Assembly: GCA_034638255.1 (NCBI GenBank)
Contig: JAWPGT010000028.1
Location: forward strand, 186,001-250,000
Direction of reading: 5' to 3'
DNA length: 64,000 nt
Origin: Coprinus comatus
Lineage: Eukaryota > Basidiomycota > Agaricomycetes > Agaricales > Agaricaceae
Of the stretch, positions 1 to 11,976 are shown piece after piece. The position numbers and the translations under genes are program-made. The notes under the pieces were generated by a model that did not search any database, was not told where the DNA came from, and worked only from the letters and a program-made list of their open reading frames with translations. How positions within the stretch are numbered: the first letter of the stretch is position 1; every line of letters starts with the position of its first letter.

Positions 1-599
1 CCAACTTTGAGTTGCCAAATCTAAATGGGCCCATGTGTGTGATGCAATCTGATGGCCTTTATTATAAGCATAAAGTACTCTTTTGGCTTGATCAGCGTCA
101 TAAATGCACTGGTCTATAAGCAACTTCGCATCAGAACAAAAAAGAAACACAGACATATGAAAGGCGTGGATTACTGACAGTTATTTCCATCTGATGAGCA
201 TCAACAACGTTAACGGAACAATCCATAGTTTCTGGAAGACTGATGATGGCCTACTGAAGAAAAAAGTCCCAGTAGCATTGTATTGCTTCAAGGTCTTGCT
301 GATATCATAACTGAGATAGTTTGGGAACAGATTCTTAGTGTCACATTATACCAAAGTAACAACACGAATTCTCACAGATAAACCCAAGGTCCGTCGTCCT
401 GTATGATGCACACAATAATGATGAGCGATTTGAGATTATAACCAGTCATTCTCAGACCACTTACAAAAGTCAGAGCGACGGTGTTGGGTTTCGAGCACTT
501 CGTGATAACGCGTGCTAATGCCCTAGGTTCATGTTCTTGTACCGGAGTTGCAATGGCAGCGGCAGCGAAGAATAAAGTGGCTATCGATTTGAAGAGCAT
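1..599 (-). CDS. Polysaccharide (chitin) deacetylase, CE4 family, partial (3' end beyond window)
   Basis: This encodes the N-terminal part of a secreted NodB/CE4 deacetylase, a family that removes acetyl groups from chitin or related cell-wall polymers using a bound metal. The ATG at 599 begins a hydrophobic signal peptide rich in Ala. Exons read 465-599, 376-398, 255-310, 179-190 and 1-113; introns are GT-AG and phases agree. Spliced, they give the CE4 motif TFDDGPW across exons 1-2, then TGTFFFNGNN, then ASHTWAH, the metal-binding His motif. Exon lengths (23, 56, 12 nt) match the second copy at 2341-3735 exactly, which supports the model. The window ends within exon 5, so the RPPYGE and catalytic His regions are not visible. 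No disruption is seen. Family assignment is firm; substrate is inferred. Confidence 0.88.
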
Positions 600-2340
600 T
601 TTGACGAGTTAAAGGGAAAGTTAGGGATATGAAACACGAAGGGGGAGTAGGAACCAGAGAACAGGACGATTCCTTCTAACATTCCAGGTGCGCATATTCC
701 AGACTTTATACTTATTATTTCCCCTATATGTTGAAAAAATACGAACTATTCCGGATCTGGAGAATTTAAAAGCCGAATATGATATTGACTATGGTAGTGA
801 ATCACGCATCGTGGGCCAAATCTCCACAATTACGCAAGCATTTTTTGGTCCAGGCGCTTGACCTCAAGGCTAGTTCTCAGAGGTCAATTTGCCACAATTT
901 TTCAAGATCACTCGGCATGTTCTCGGCATGGTCAATAACTTTAAACAAAAATGATGTACGACAAGTGCAGGCATAACATGTGGCCATTATTTAAGGCACC
1001 TGAATACCGACGTCATCATTCTACATCCAACGAGGCAGGTTTGAGAATAATAAGTTCGTGATGAATACAAACACTCAAATGCAGGATGCGCATGTGGCTC
1101 TCTGAATGGGCATCGATGACCGTATGTCATCGCGACGTCTTTCTAAGTGTTTTACCGTACCCGGTTGGAAGATTAAGCGATAAAAAAAGAATTGAACGAT
1201 CAAATTGATCGGATGTGATTGGAGATGACGAGTTGGTTATTGTCGAACTAGAAAAGTTCGCCTTCCTATAGTTCTTTCAAAGTACCAGTTTTAATGCTGA
1301 TCGATGGGATATCCTAGGGAGTTAGTTCGAACCAAGTTCTTCGATATCAGTTGAGTGTCTTCCGGATCAAATAGTACCGCAGTCACCGGACAGATGCTGC
1401 TATAGCACTTGGGATACTATGATACATACCATGATTACACCTTTCCGCAGGCGCCAGTGAATGGTCCCTCGGGGTCTTTTTTAACGAGTCAATATATCAA
1501 GCAAAAATATTAAATTTGCTGCCAAGGTCAACTAAAAATGAAAGCCATATCTTGGCATAACCGCGGAACAGGTCTTCCGTCCCGAGAGTAGCATCATTCG
1601 CCGTTCGAGTCCGAGTCAGCTGAATGATCAGAATTCTGATGATGCACTTTAAACGGAGGACGAAAGTCAGATACCCATAACCCAGTGGTAGAAGAACGTT
1701 GTGAACACGTTGCAATGAAGAAGCTCAGCGTTCAGTATGGACCTCAAGTTTTGGTCCGTCGTTGGTCCGTGTTTCATACCTATTAATAGTACTCGTTCGC
1801 TAAATTTGGCAGCAGTGAGACGATTTACGACCGGCAAAAGTCATATGGTGTTGGAATTGAGCCACTTGCCACCAATTCACTAGCCATGCCACTGGCTCAT
1901 GCGACTCTCAACCTTCTTATTTGACATGGGAAATCGTTTGTATACGGTCACATTGTCAAAGTCGATATCATTTCTTTGAATTGGTATTACAATATACCTC
2001 GCTTTGGATGTATATAAGTATGTCTCAAAGACTCACTATATTTAGCTCCGGCATGATTCAGGGATGGTCGGGAGAACAGCACAGTGGTTAGTGTTGTTTA
2101 GTGTTGTATTCAACGAAGTATTTATGATCGATGATCGATTGAAATTGGAGCGAAGTGGATATACAGCGGACAATCAAACAGCTTGTTCTCACTTAGTTCT
2201 CACAAGCGCTGTCACTATAAGTAGAAAATCAAAATCGCTTGTTACTTCAACGTTACAAATAGCACAATTAGGGGTCGTTATTAGTCCATCCGAGTCCAAG
2301 GGGGAAGGCAAACACTCAGTACTTAACCACTTCATTTGTA
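600..2340. other. Intergenic region between the two CE4 genes
   Basis: About 1.7 kb without a convincing gene. Short open frames on both strands (for example 779-976 and 1497-1715) have no recognisable motif, no matching spliced continuation and no similarity to other parts of the window. It must hold the 5' region of the partial CE4 gene (right of 599) and the 3' region of the second CE4 gene (left of 2341). Confidence 0.5.
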
Positions 2341-3735
2341 TCAGCAATGCCAAGTGGACTAACAAACGTACAATTGTTCAATAAACTGAGCAAAATAAAA
2401 AAGGAGCGACAAACTCACGTCGCGAACTCCTGGGCTTCCGACGTTCTGGTATGCCGGAAGGCCGACACATTCGGCAACGGATACCATGCGATACCCTGCT
2501 CTGCTCAGCCTTTCGAGAGCGTAAGGAAGAACTTGATGACTATTGATTTTACGTTAAGTATATTTATAGATCGTCCCAAAGGAATGAGCGAAAGGACTTA
2601 CGCAGTAGTTTCTACAACAATATTCAAATAAGTTAGAAAGTGAAACATGCTGGGGTAAGGAACGGAACATAATACCGTAGACTTCATGGTTGAGGGCAAG
2701 AAGAGTACTGGGATGAGCGGAGACGACCCGATCATACAATGCCTCACTCTCGGCAACAGAAGCACCGACAGAGTCACCCGAACTGGAAAGGGAAATGTTA
2801 TTCTTGTGTTTCAAGTAAACCCCCCGAAAAAACGTACTCGAAATCCCAGATTACCAGAGATTGACCACGTACAGCAGAAGCCTGTCGGACAAGATCGTTA
2901 TATTCACCATAGGCTAAACGATCGTTAGTATAGTACTGAGATTGGTTGCACCACTTAATGACGCTTACGAGGGCGCATAAATGCTGGCGTGACTCCAACT
3001 ATCTTTTGGAGTGCCTCTTCGGGAGAGAATCAGTTTAAAATAAGCTGGAAGTCTTGTAATTTGTATTTTACCTTCAACGCGCCACATTTCATCATGAACT
3101 GAACCCGGTCAGTCCATATCAGTGATCCTATACTGTATTTTACTTACTTTGGTCCCAAGTCAACGAAGACAGGTGTCGATGAGCCCAAGTATGTGAAGCT
3201 ACTTGATGACCATGTTGATAGGCGTATCGAACTCGCAAAACCTCATCTTCATCGTATATACAACCATCTGTGTATCTATCAGTTAAAAGATGTAATGGGA
3301 AAGTTTTAATTGAAGACAAACAATTGTTCCCATCTGCAGGTCACACCAATTCATGCATTAGTGTGCTATTTGAGGGAAGAATATATCCAACGTACTGAAG
3401 AAGAATGTTCCGGTAGCATTGTATTCCGCAAGGGCTCTACTGACATCGTAGCTGAACAATCCGTTGTAGGTAGACATACTATGCTATATGTGTCGAAGGG
3501 CTTACAGGTACACCCAAGGTCCATCATCCTATGGAAAGGAAATGGTACCGGGTTAGGGTCAAACATTATACAATTCATTAATTGGTAAACGACTTACAAA
3601 TGTCAGAGCAACAGTATTTGGCTGCGTGCAGCGTGTGATAACACGCGCCAAACTCTGTCTCTTTTCTTGAATAGGAGAGGCAAGAACAAAAGTTGTAGCG
3701 GCAAGAGCAAAAGTAATAAATGAGTTGAAGAACAT
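2341..3735 (-). CDS. Polysaccharide (chitin) deacetylase, CE4 family, complete, 12 exons
   Basis: Complete secreted CE4/NodB deacetylase of 251 residues. Exons: 3598-3735, 3506-3528, 3396-3451, 3322-3333, 3148-3267, 3072-3098, 2969-3016, 2838-2913, 2676-2782, 2602-2611, 2419-2539, 2341-2358. They total 756 nt, exactly 252 codons, and every junction keeps phase. Visible family motifs in order: TFDDGPWVY (general base Asp), SHTWAH (metal His), RPPYGEYN, WDFDSGDS and LNHE (catalytic His), ending in a Cys-containing tail. The ATG at 3735 starts a signal peptide (FITFALAATTFVLA); an in-frame TTG at 3747 is rejected as a start. Two exons are only 10 and 12 nt. Like all of this family it probably acts outside the cell or at the wall. 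It is a paralogue of the partial gene at 1-599 in the same orientation. Confidence 0.93.
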
Positions 3736-4749
3736 CCTGAGATCCAAGGGGGTTTGTATGCGGATTTTGTTCTACCCAAGTAGCTTGACGAATAAGCCAA
3801 TTTATACCATGAGTCCACCGGCATCCTGGATCAAAATCTCCTCGAAAATACCAGAAAAAAAATCCTTTCTTGAGTCATATCTTACATATTGCCGGTTGAA
3901 CAGCTTTCTTCCTAAGTTCGCGGATAAAATGTATGCATAGTGATGAAGAATTTGTGATAATCACGAACATCCTCCCGGCAGCGCTGGGAGTGCGGTCAAA
4001 TGTAGTAGAAATAGAACGGAAAAGTGATAAAGATAATTAGGAACTTAACTATTTTATTGACCTATAATTATTTCACCCTTTAAACATTTGGGTGTATCTC
4101 GGGGCAAAACCAAAGGCTCGGATTACAAAGACAAGTTGAATGCTGGACTGTCTGAGGGGGTGGAAAGATACTTTTGTGGTTTTTGAGGGTGTTGCAGTCT
4201 CGTGTAGTTGCGTCCTGGCAGGTGTTGGTACTTTACGATGCGCTTTTTTGAAAAGGACCTTCATCTATGTATTACTAGAATGGATCGGCCCGACAGAGTT
4301 GAAGAGAATCAATGGTCCTTTCGAAACGGAATTTTGAACTGACCAATGCATTTTGAACACGGCTATCAAAGTAAGCCACACATTCACACAAGTTCGCAAG
4401 GTTCAGAGATACTTTAGGAAGGAAAGTGTTAATGGAGAAGTATGATATGGCTAGAAGGCGGTGGCACCTTGAGCGCTTGAAAGCTTGAATAATGATCAAC
4501 CCGAGATGTCATCATGACGTCATTCGAGATGGAACTAAATTTGCAAGAAAAAACCCTAAGAACACCCAGGACACAGTGAGATTATTGTTACCTGGCCTGA
4601 TGATCTAGAAACTATCGTTTATGACAGCAATGGCGAAGTGGTCGGTACACGAATTTTGATCCATTGTTTCTTTCCGGTGTATAAAAATTATTAATTGCAA
4701 ATATTCTTTTAGCAGAATGTTTAGTGTAAATTGAGGAATAACCCTCCTC
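3736..4749. other. Intergenic, no gene recognised
   Basis: Upstream region of the complete CE4 gene. A short GC-rich inverted repeat (CCTCCCGGCAGCGCTGGGAG, near 3970) is present. Open frames at 4073-4499 on both strands overlap each other and show no motif. I see nothing else that can be supported. Confidence 0.45.
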
Positions 4750-5560
4750 CTTATCTTTGAGCTTTCCGCTAAAGCATCAGAAATCAACTTGTATCGGTTT
4801 CGTAGTTTTGGGACACACCAGCATCATCCGTGCATTGCTATCCGGGCCTGAGAGATCTGGAATGTATCCGAATTACCGCTGCGGACTCGGAGCTTCTCAA
4901 AATTGTATATGTTCTATGGATTTATCTGCAAGGAGGATGTGATCTCCATTAAGCTCAGAGTAAACCTCTGTTTTATGGCGAATGAATTTCATACGGCCTT
5001 GGAGAGACAATGGCTTACGATAACCAGACTCATCACTTTCACTATGAGCGGTTCATTGTTGTTAACTTGTCATTCCCAGGAGTATTAGAAAATTGATAGA
5101 ACACGAGTCTAAGGTTGTGAGGGCATGTCGATGTTGCATAATTACATTGATAGTGATTAGGAGTTCCATCCGACATCACATGGTATTAGAAGGATGGACG
5201 CGCAACTAATATTGCTTCATGACCATGTCTCTTTGACAGAACCTCATAAAACGGAAACAAGAGTGCCTCGACTATTAGCTGTGATATGGAGGATAGATAA
5301 GTATTTTAAGAGATGAAAATATCTTTTACTGTTTTGGCCATATACTAAAACCATCCAAAATTCGAATAGATATACAGGCAGGTCTTCCTAGAATAACCAA
5401 TCGTTTGAGCAGTCTTCTAACACCGCCTGCTTGTAGACATCGCGAGTAACATATAATAGTTGACACGTAGGACCAAAGCATTTGAGGTCTAATGAACACA
5501 CTGGACTGAGCTGTGGGATTCGATTGCAGGGAAGAGTTAACGTTGTCAGTACGCACGTGC
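4750..5560 (-). pseudogene. Decayed F-box-family gene relic
   Basis: Nucleotide stretches here resemble the middle of F-box gene 1 on the same strand. About 4915-5090 parallels 9030-9190: both have GAGGATGTGATCTCC-like text and a conserved stretch ending TTCCCAGG. About 5220-5270 parallels 9350-9405, the ATAAAAC-GAAAC-AGAGT stretch that encodes RFCFYE in the other copies. Frames are broken by many stops and no F-box exon is found. The order of the matching blocks is the same as in the intact gene, so this is an old copy rather than chance similarity. Ends are approximate. Confidence 0.5.
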
Positions 5561-6040
5561 CACTCTCCTGGACTGCTTGCTTTTATCTGGCTTTAGTCAA
5601 GCTTTTCTCTCTTCTTAACAACTCATGACTGCGAATTTTCTTACTCTACTAAAATTGTTTACGGTTCACACCACCCAATGAAGACTTGAAGTTTTGTTCC
5701 AGTAATTTTAAAATACGGCAGTGTCGCTAGGAAAATAAATAAAAATGTTATATTTAGGAAATCTTTTGTTTGATTGCCACCTCTTTGTTTCGAGTCACAA
5801 CGCATTCTGGATCTAAAACTTCAAAGTTCTCTATAATACCTTGTAAATATCCTATTCTTGAACGAACTCCACAGGCATTTGTTAACACCTTGTGATTTAT
5901 AATCATACATTCTGGATAGGGTCAGTTAATGATTCTCGTGGGAAGGATAAAAGAACATCATACTGATCATCGATTTGCATTTATACTCTCTTCAAGTTAC
6001 CCTTACGACTCATCACCTAGACCACCTCTCTGACTATTAG
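5561..6040. other. Intergenic, possible promoter of the following duplicated unit
   Basis: No gene found. AT-rich, with a TATA-like ATTTATACTC near 5980 about 60 bp before the ATG at 6041. A comparable AT-rich stretch (ATTTATATATTTATT) precedes the second unit copy near 7420. Confidence 0.35.
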
Positions 6041-6600
6041 TATGCCTCTGAATTACCAGAACAACTACAACTCAATCCCTATCGGTGGCAGTGCATAGTT
6101 TATGCATGAACCCCGCTGTGCAACCCTTTGGTATTTCCTGGCAGCTCAATCACCTTGGCGTTTGGCTTGCTCTTTACTATTTAGTAGTTGGGTGGGCCGA
6201 TTACACGTCCGAGGGGATTTTTGGAGAAGTTCTCTGAGCTGCAAGACGGAGTATCTTCCCGATTGTCGTCCTGCGTCAATCGGGGAGTCTCTGGATACTC
6301 TACGCTGGTTAAAAACCATAACCAGTTATGGAAGGCCGAGCCTAACTCACGAGATAGGCCGACATTATATTGCAGTTGGGTTAAAGCCATACGAGGGGAT
6401 TTGGTTCAAATTGGAACTATTATTATTTCTGACTGTAGTTTAACCAAACTACCTCACACTGATCAGATTTTCCAATACCCTATGTACTATTCAGTCCTCA
6501 GCACTCAGCCTTATCGGTTACAAGATCTACCTTTCAACCCGTCGTACGTATGCTTTGGGAGAGAATGCCGGGAATACCGTGTCTGATGCATTGTACCCCA
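6041..6600 (+). repeat. Diverged duplicated unit, copy A (unidentified, possibly coding)
   Basis: This stretch is repeated in diverged form at 7490-7940. Shared blocks in the same order include AACTCAATCCCTATCGG followed by AGTGCATAGTT, a CACGTC-GGGG block (6200 and 7670), and GAGGGGATTTGGTT (6393 and 7898). An ATG at 6041 opens a short frame (MPLNYQNNYNSIPIGGSA) that stops at TAG right after the conserved block, so if this is a gene an intron starting near GTGCATAG is likely. A frame at 6188-6586 could be a later exon. I do not recognise the product. The repeat relationship is clear; coding status is not. Confidence 0.45.
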
Positions 6601-7489
6601 GCATTTCAACCCCATCCCATCCAACCAGCATCCAACTAATTCTCAGATCTGTTATCCGACAAATGCCAATCTTCCTGCACGACCGCTCTGTACACCATTG
6701 AACGCGTGGACAGGCCCGACAACTTTTGATTCTTCATATCTCTTGGTGTTCCTTGTGCTATACAACGAAGATGGAGCCTCTAGTCAGGCACATGCTGCCC
6801 AGTTGCAAAGGCATTACTCAAAGGTGTCAAGCCTGAGAACACCGCATATCTGGGTATACTCAAATTGAGACGGCTTGTCCTTCCTAATCTCCTAATCACT
6901 GTAAGTCTCTGCTTTATGCAAGACTAGTGATTTTTTATCTCCATAGTCCTAAGGCTATCACCGCCCTCCCACCTTCTGAGCGCCGCGTCTCGCAGTTTTC
7001 AAGACGACCCCGAGTAGTCGCTAGCAAAAATTTACCAACGGACTTTCTTCTCGCTCCTTTACGCAATATACCGTCTCCGGGCCTTCCTTTTCAGCTAGTA
7101 TTCTGCAAGTGTTTGCGGCAAGGTTCTCAGCTGGGTGGATCCAGATGTATACGAGGTCGAGGAAGGCTGTGAATTCTGACTAGGTGGTGTTGTTCATGAC
7201 ACTTCTTCTGGGCATGAGGATTCCATCTCATAAAGTTCCATCTCGACAGTTGTAGAGGCGCTTACTCAATATTACGATGCCGAATGTTTATTAGTACAAC
7301 AAGTGTATGGAGGTCATAAATTTTGTGCTTAGAATGAACTCCAGAAAGATACGTACTTGACCCAGCAGGGTTATATATAACCCGCTGCGTGGTTCCCGTG
7401 AAGGTTCCGTGAGAATGAGGATTTATATATTTATTGGAACTTGCTCTCTGTTATCGATTATGATGATCCCCCATCGTAACCTCCACTAC
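6601..7489. other. Spacer between the two duplicated units, no identified gene
   Basis: Pro- and Asn-rich readings occur around 6600-6850 on the plus strand but lack a clear start, stop or splice pattern. A GTAAGT donor-like site lies near 6901. This may be the 3' part of unit A or unrelated sequence. No motif is recognised. Confidence 0.3.
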
Positions 7490-7940
7490 TTCCACAAGTC
7501 TCGACCTCTACCAGTCACTCACCAGTGTAACTCAATCCCTATCGGCGACAGTGCATAGTTCTTATGCATTGCATGCCCAACGAGGTTGTTGAGTGCTTTT
7601 TTAATGCAACCCGATTGTGAAACAATCAAGGTCCCTTGGCTGCGCTTGTCTGATACTGTGACGAGCTAGACACACGTCTGGGGGATCATAGAGTATACGA
7701 CGCTCTATACCATAGTTGCGGTGATGAAGTTCATCCCGAGTGTTAGTGACGCTTTACGTCCTATTGGGTGGAACACCATATACGATTCGTGTGGTACATC
7801 AGCCGGCAAAATTGCTGGTTCATTTCTCGAGGGTTTTACATAAACCGTCGTGTAATAGGCACTCACCCATGACCTTGCGCTGGCAGCATGTCGTAGGAGG
7901 GGATTTGGTTATACTGAAATGCTTGATTGAGACTGAGTGA
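7490..7940 (+). repeat. Diverged duplicated unit, copy B
   Basis: Second copy of the unit at 6041-6600, offset by about 1.46 kb in the same orientation. The start block AACTCAATCCCTATCGG and the end block GAGGGGATTTGGTT are kept, but the ATG of copy A is not conserved (TGTAACTC here) and frames are broken. If copy A is a gene, this is a decayed paralogue. Confidence 0.45.
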
Positions 7941-8464
7941 TATATACTAATCTTTTGGCTGGTTAATTTGTCTACTTGTACATCTCCTCAAATATAGTGA
8001 TCATTTGGGGCCGTAGTTCCTAACTTGATCTTTTATTTTAATTTTCCCTAGTCAATAGTAAATTAAATCCAAATCAGCGAAATCCTTCGTTACATTCGTT
8101 ATAATTTTTCATTTTTTCATAGTAGTCGTTACTGAGGTTCCCACTGGTGTATTGCTATCAAATATATCTGTAGTATGGTACAAACTTCAAAGGCGCGATT
8201 GAATTATCTGTTAAAATTGAAGCCCAACTAACACCTTAGTAAACCTTGATTGTGACTGACTAGAAGTCGACCAACCACACTGTTAACACCAAGCGGTTCA
8301 ATGATTTGCAATAAATGGGCAAGCTTGAAAGAATATAGTACATTTAATGAAACTATTTCTGCAGACCCAACATCAGATTTTCGTATGTATAAAGCATCGG
8401 GACTTGTGAATGAAATTTATTTACTAGAGAGTAGCAATAGCCTGAGGTGAAAAGAACGTGACCA
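7941..8464. other. Intergenic, 3' side of F-box gene 1
   Basis: AT-rich, no recognisable gene. It lies between the unit-B repeat and the stop of the minus-strand F-box gene at 8465. Confidence 0.45.
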
Positions 8465-10200
8465 TCACAGCAAGTCAATAACCATCAGCCTCTTAGAAGT
8501 ACGAGGATAATCGCCTGGTAGACGATATCCAAATATGACAGCACGTCCTAATTCTTCACAGATTCCGATTGGCTCTGGTGGACGCCCAAACCTGTCAAAG
8601 TTATATTGTAAAGGGAAGACATTCCGACTAAATCCTTCAGATTCTGGATCCCACGAATGATTGAAGATCCCAAGTTTATCTTGAGGTTCCTCAACAATAA
8701 TCATCGAGTGAGAATAGCCAGACACCGATATGGTATGTGGGCGTCTGTTAAAGAAGTCCCCTGTAATCGGTATATTGTGAGAAAGGTCACCTAGATTCCT
8801 AGTTTCGATCGGAGAGTTGGCGTCCTTAGGGAATGAGATTCCTTGAATTGAGGAAGACGAAATGGAGGTCATCCGAATCTCTGAAGATTGTCCCTGATTC
8901 CATGACACCAAAGTTGGTCTGGATAGTTGGCAGTGCTGGAATAATAGTCGATGTAAAGGATGGTATACATCTAAATCATCATGGAGAAGCTGGTCCAAAC
9001 TGTAGAGGTCGATTGTGCAGCTACCTATAAAGACGATGCGATCTCCAAAGAGGATGTGAGCAGACCTCTATGATATTACGATGAATCACTAATATCAAGA
9101 TTTTTGAACAACGAAAGACTATGACTTACAACACCCGGACTCATGATATTGACTGTAAATGGTTCCTGCTGTTCATTCCCAGGTGTGTATTTGAATATGG
9201 AAAGAATGCGAGTCTCGTCTTCATCAATCCCATGCGGACGTGGAAGCTGCACAAGCACCATGTATTCGTTTGTTAAGGTAACTGAAATTGTGTGCTCCAT
9301 GCGACATCGCAGGGTATTGACTGGGCGCGCGATTAGGGTAGCTCTAGATCCATGTCCCTGAGACTTTATCTCATAAAAACAGAAACGAGAGTTAGCCGCG
9401 AGATCTGATCCATATTGTAAATGAGTACTGCAACAAAAGAGAATGCGTCTTACACTTCCGAGAGCTAGATAACACCATGCGAAGAGAGATACCAGACGAG
9501 TCAGGATCCTCCCAAAATGACCATTCGTCTAGGCAGTCGTGTAACCCCGTTTGCTCGTCAATATTACCAGCGTCAACTAGAAGTTGAGGCGTAGGATCAG
9601 GGCCTTCGAGGTCAACTGCATACACTTCACTTTGCTTGGTAACATACAATGCACTTTTTTTGTAATACCAAGGACCCATCGCCCTCCTGGTAGCAATCGA
9701 GCACTGGAGAATTGCACAGGATGATGATGATGCAGGATTTTTGTGTGTAGCTTTATTTGTTGGGGGTTATTCCAAAGATACCGAACCCGGCAACGTCTGA
9801 TGACCCATTTCTCCAGTTCCAAGTCAGAGTATGAATCCAACCGTGCTTTTGTAGGTGAAGCGGAAGGCAAAGTTTGTATTTCCTGTGCCAAAGCCTTCCA
9901 CAGTTGACGTGTTTTGGTAACAGAATGAGTTTTGTGACAGGCCTTGAAAAGTTGATCAGTTCACGACACCCATTGAGTCTACTTGTTTTGACATACCATT
10001 CTGATTGAGAGTAGATCCTTGCAATCCAGCTCCTTCATAATTTCACAGAGAATTTCATTAGGTAAGTCGAGAAGATTGGTTGCTTTCGAGAAATTTCGCA
10101 GAATGAACGTCCGAGAATAATCCACGACGCGCATCCAAATGTCAATTGTCGATAATGTCATGGTCATCGAACAAGCGCCAGAAGGAAGTAGAACCGTCAC
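8465..10200 (-). CDS. F-box domain protein (F-box gene 1), with a frame-restoring putative new intron
   Basis: Member of a local F-box family. Such proteins usually bring targets to an SCF ubiquitin ligase through Skp1. Exon 1 (9997-10200) carries the F-box core NLLDLPNEILCEIMKELDC. A GT-AG intron leads to exon 2 from 9942, with the family block RQLWKALAQEIQ and LLPGGRWVLG. The C-terminal half (8465-8998) ends in the family tail MVIDLL. Relative to the other copies there is a 23-bp extra segment at 9639-9661 that shifts the frame. Removing a 53-nt GT-AG segment (9616-9668) restores it, joining GGRWVL to VDLEGPDP. So it is either a gene with a newly created intron or a pseudogene. The part after the F-box has no domain I can name. 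The ATG at 10200 is the only plausible start seen. Confidence 0.7.
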
Positions 10201-10379
10201 ATGGAGCTAGTGAGGTCACAAGAAGCTCAGTGGAAGAGTCTAGTGTCCTGTGATCATGTGAGATCCGAAAGACAAGGAGATTCCATTGCTCATGTTGTTT
10301 TCAGATATTGAATAATAAAAAGGATTTGCGGGAGATGATATGATTTCATGTTCTAGTCTAAGAGTTCAAATAATCAATG

Positions 10380-11645
10380 TCAGAGCAGATCAATAACCAT
10401 CAACTTTCTCCTCCGATCGTCACTAAACAAAGGTCCAAAAGAAACCATTCGACCTAGATCCTCACAAAGTCCAATTGAGTATGATAAATAAGCCGCACCA
10501 AATTTCTCTGGTAACGGAATACTATATCGAGTCACTCCTTCAGATATGGAGTCCCATGAATGGGCTAGAATCTCTACCACGAGGTGGTCATGTCGCTCAC
10601 AGAGGAGGAGGATAGAATGAAGGTATCCAGGAGACATGATAACTGGAGGTTGACTACCAGGCCTGTAATGATCTATAAATAAATGTAACAAGTTCAATTT
10701 TCAACTTGGAGAACGTGTTTGAGTTATGATGAAAAGATCACCTTGATTTAGGATTTCGATAGATGAATTGGCATCCTTCTTGAAAGATAAGCCTTGATAT
10801 GTACAATTGGAAACACAAGACATTCGAATTTCGGTAGATTGATCTTGAGTCAGCCTTATAGGAATTGGTCGGGATACTCGACAGTCATGCAATGTTAATT
10901 GATGTAAAGGGTGAAATGCGTCCGATAAATCACCATGGAAGAGTTGATGTAAGCTGTATATCTCCATCGTATGTGCGCCAAGAAAAACAATGCGATCACC
11001 ATGAAGAATTAAAGCCTCTTCCTAGAACGAAGAAAATCATTCATGGTTTTAATGACACCATTGCTACCAGTTGCTAAGTGAAGGACTTACAATATCCCAG
11101 CTTGTTATATCAACTACAAACGGTTCAAGGCTTTCACTTCCAGGCGTGTATTTCAAAATTGACAGAATTTGTAGAGAATCTTCAGACCTGAACGTAGTTG
11201 GACTTCGCACATTCACCATGTATTCCTCAGTCAAGGCGACCGCAAGCTGGTGGGGCGAAAGATGCCGTAAAGTATTGATTAGGCGTACATTCAAGGTTGC
11301 ATGAGGCCCATGGCCCTGCGATTGTACTTCATAGAAACAAAACCGTGAATGTGGTGCTGTTGGAGCTAATACAATGGATTAACAGGCCATTGACATAAAA
11401 GAAAAGTGCATCTTACATGGAATCTGTTTATATAACACCATCCGAAGAGATAAATGAGACCTGTCAAAATTTTCACAAAATGACCAGTTGTCCAGGTTGT
11501 CTTTCAACCCTGTCTGTTCATCGATACCACCGGCATCAACCAAAAGTTGAGGAATGGACTGAGGATCCTCGAGATCCCAGGAATACACCTTGCTATCGTG
11601 TGTGATACCAAGAAACACGTGAGATCCAAATGCGCGCAAAGACAA
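10380..11645 (-). pseudogene. F-box-family gene 2, lacks the F-box exon (5'-truncated)
   Basis: Same family as gene 1 and gene 3, in the same orientation as gene 1. It keeps the block FLGITHDSKVYSWDLEDP, the segment with LVDAGGIDEQTG, the middle exon (NVRLINTLRHL, VALTEEYMVNV) and the C-terminal exons (about 10701-10967 and 10380-10697) ending MVIDLL. Upstream of about 11645 the sequence no longer matches gene 3. The F-box exon and about 90 following residues are absent, although about 330 bp of unrelated DNA precede the next gene. It is most simply a truncated copy. If transcribed from a new start it would make a protein that could not bind Skp1 in the usual way. Confidence 0.65.
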
Positions 11646-11976
11646 GCATGGAAACCTGAGGTTTTAAGAACCATTGAAGACAGCCACTTCCGCTTGAGAA
11701 CAAATCTAGGAACCAGGACATTCGAATGTTACAGAAGGTGGTCAAGGAATGTTAAGCGTTAGCACGTGTCCTCGCGTGCACGCGTTTCCAGAAAGGAGGC
11801 AATAAGCAGAGCCAAACAGTCTCCTGTATCACCCTGCGACAACATAATCAGTCCCATTTTTGTCTATCCTGTACGCCGGGAAATCCACGGCCACTAAGAG
11901 TCAAGAGTTGTACGACTGTATAGTTGTTTCGTTTACATTAAGCAGAAGCTGGACCTAACACCTAATATATGGTACT

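Noticed and set aside
3366..3588. Open frames on both strands over CE4 exons 2-3
   Set aside because: They read through introns of the CE4 gene; the phase-consistent 12-exon model explains the region.
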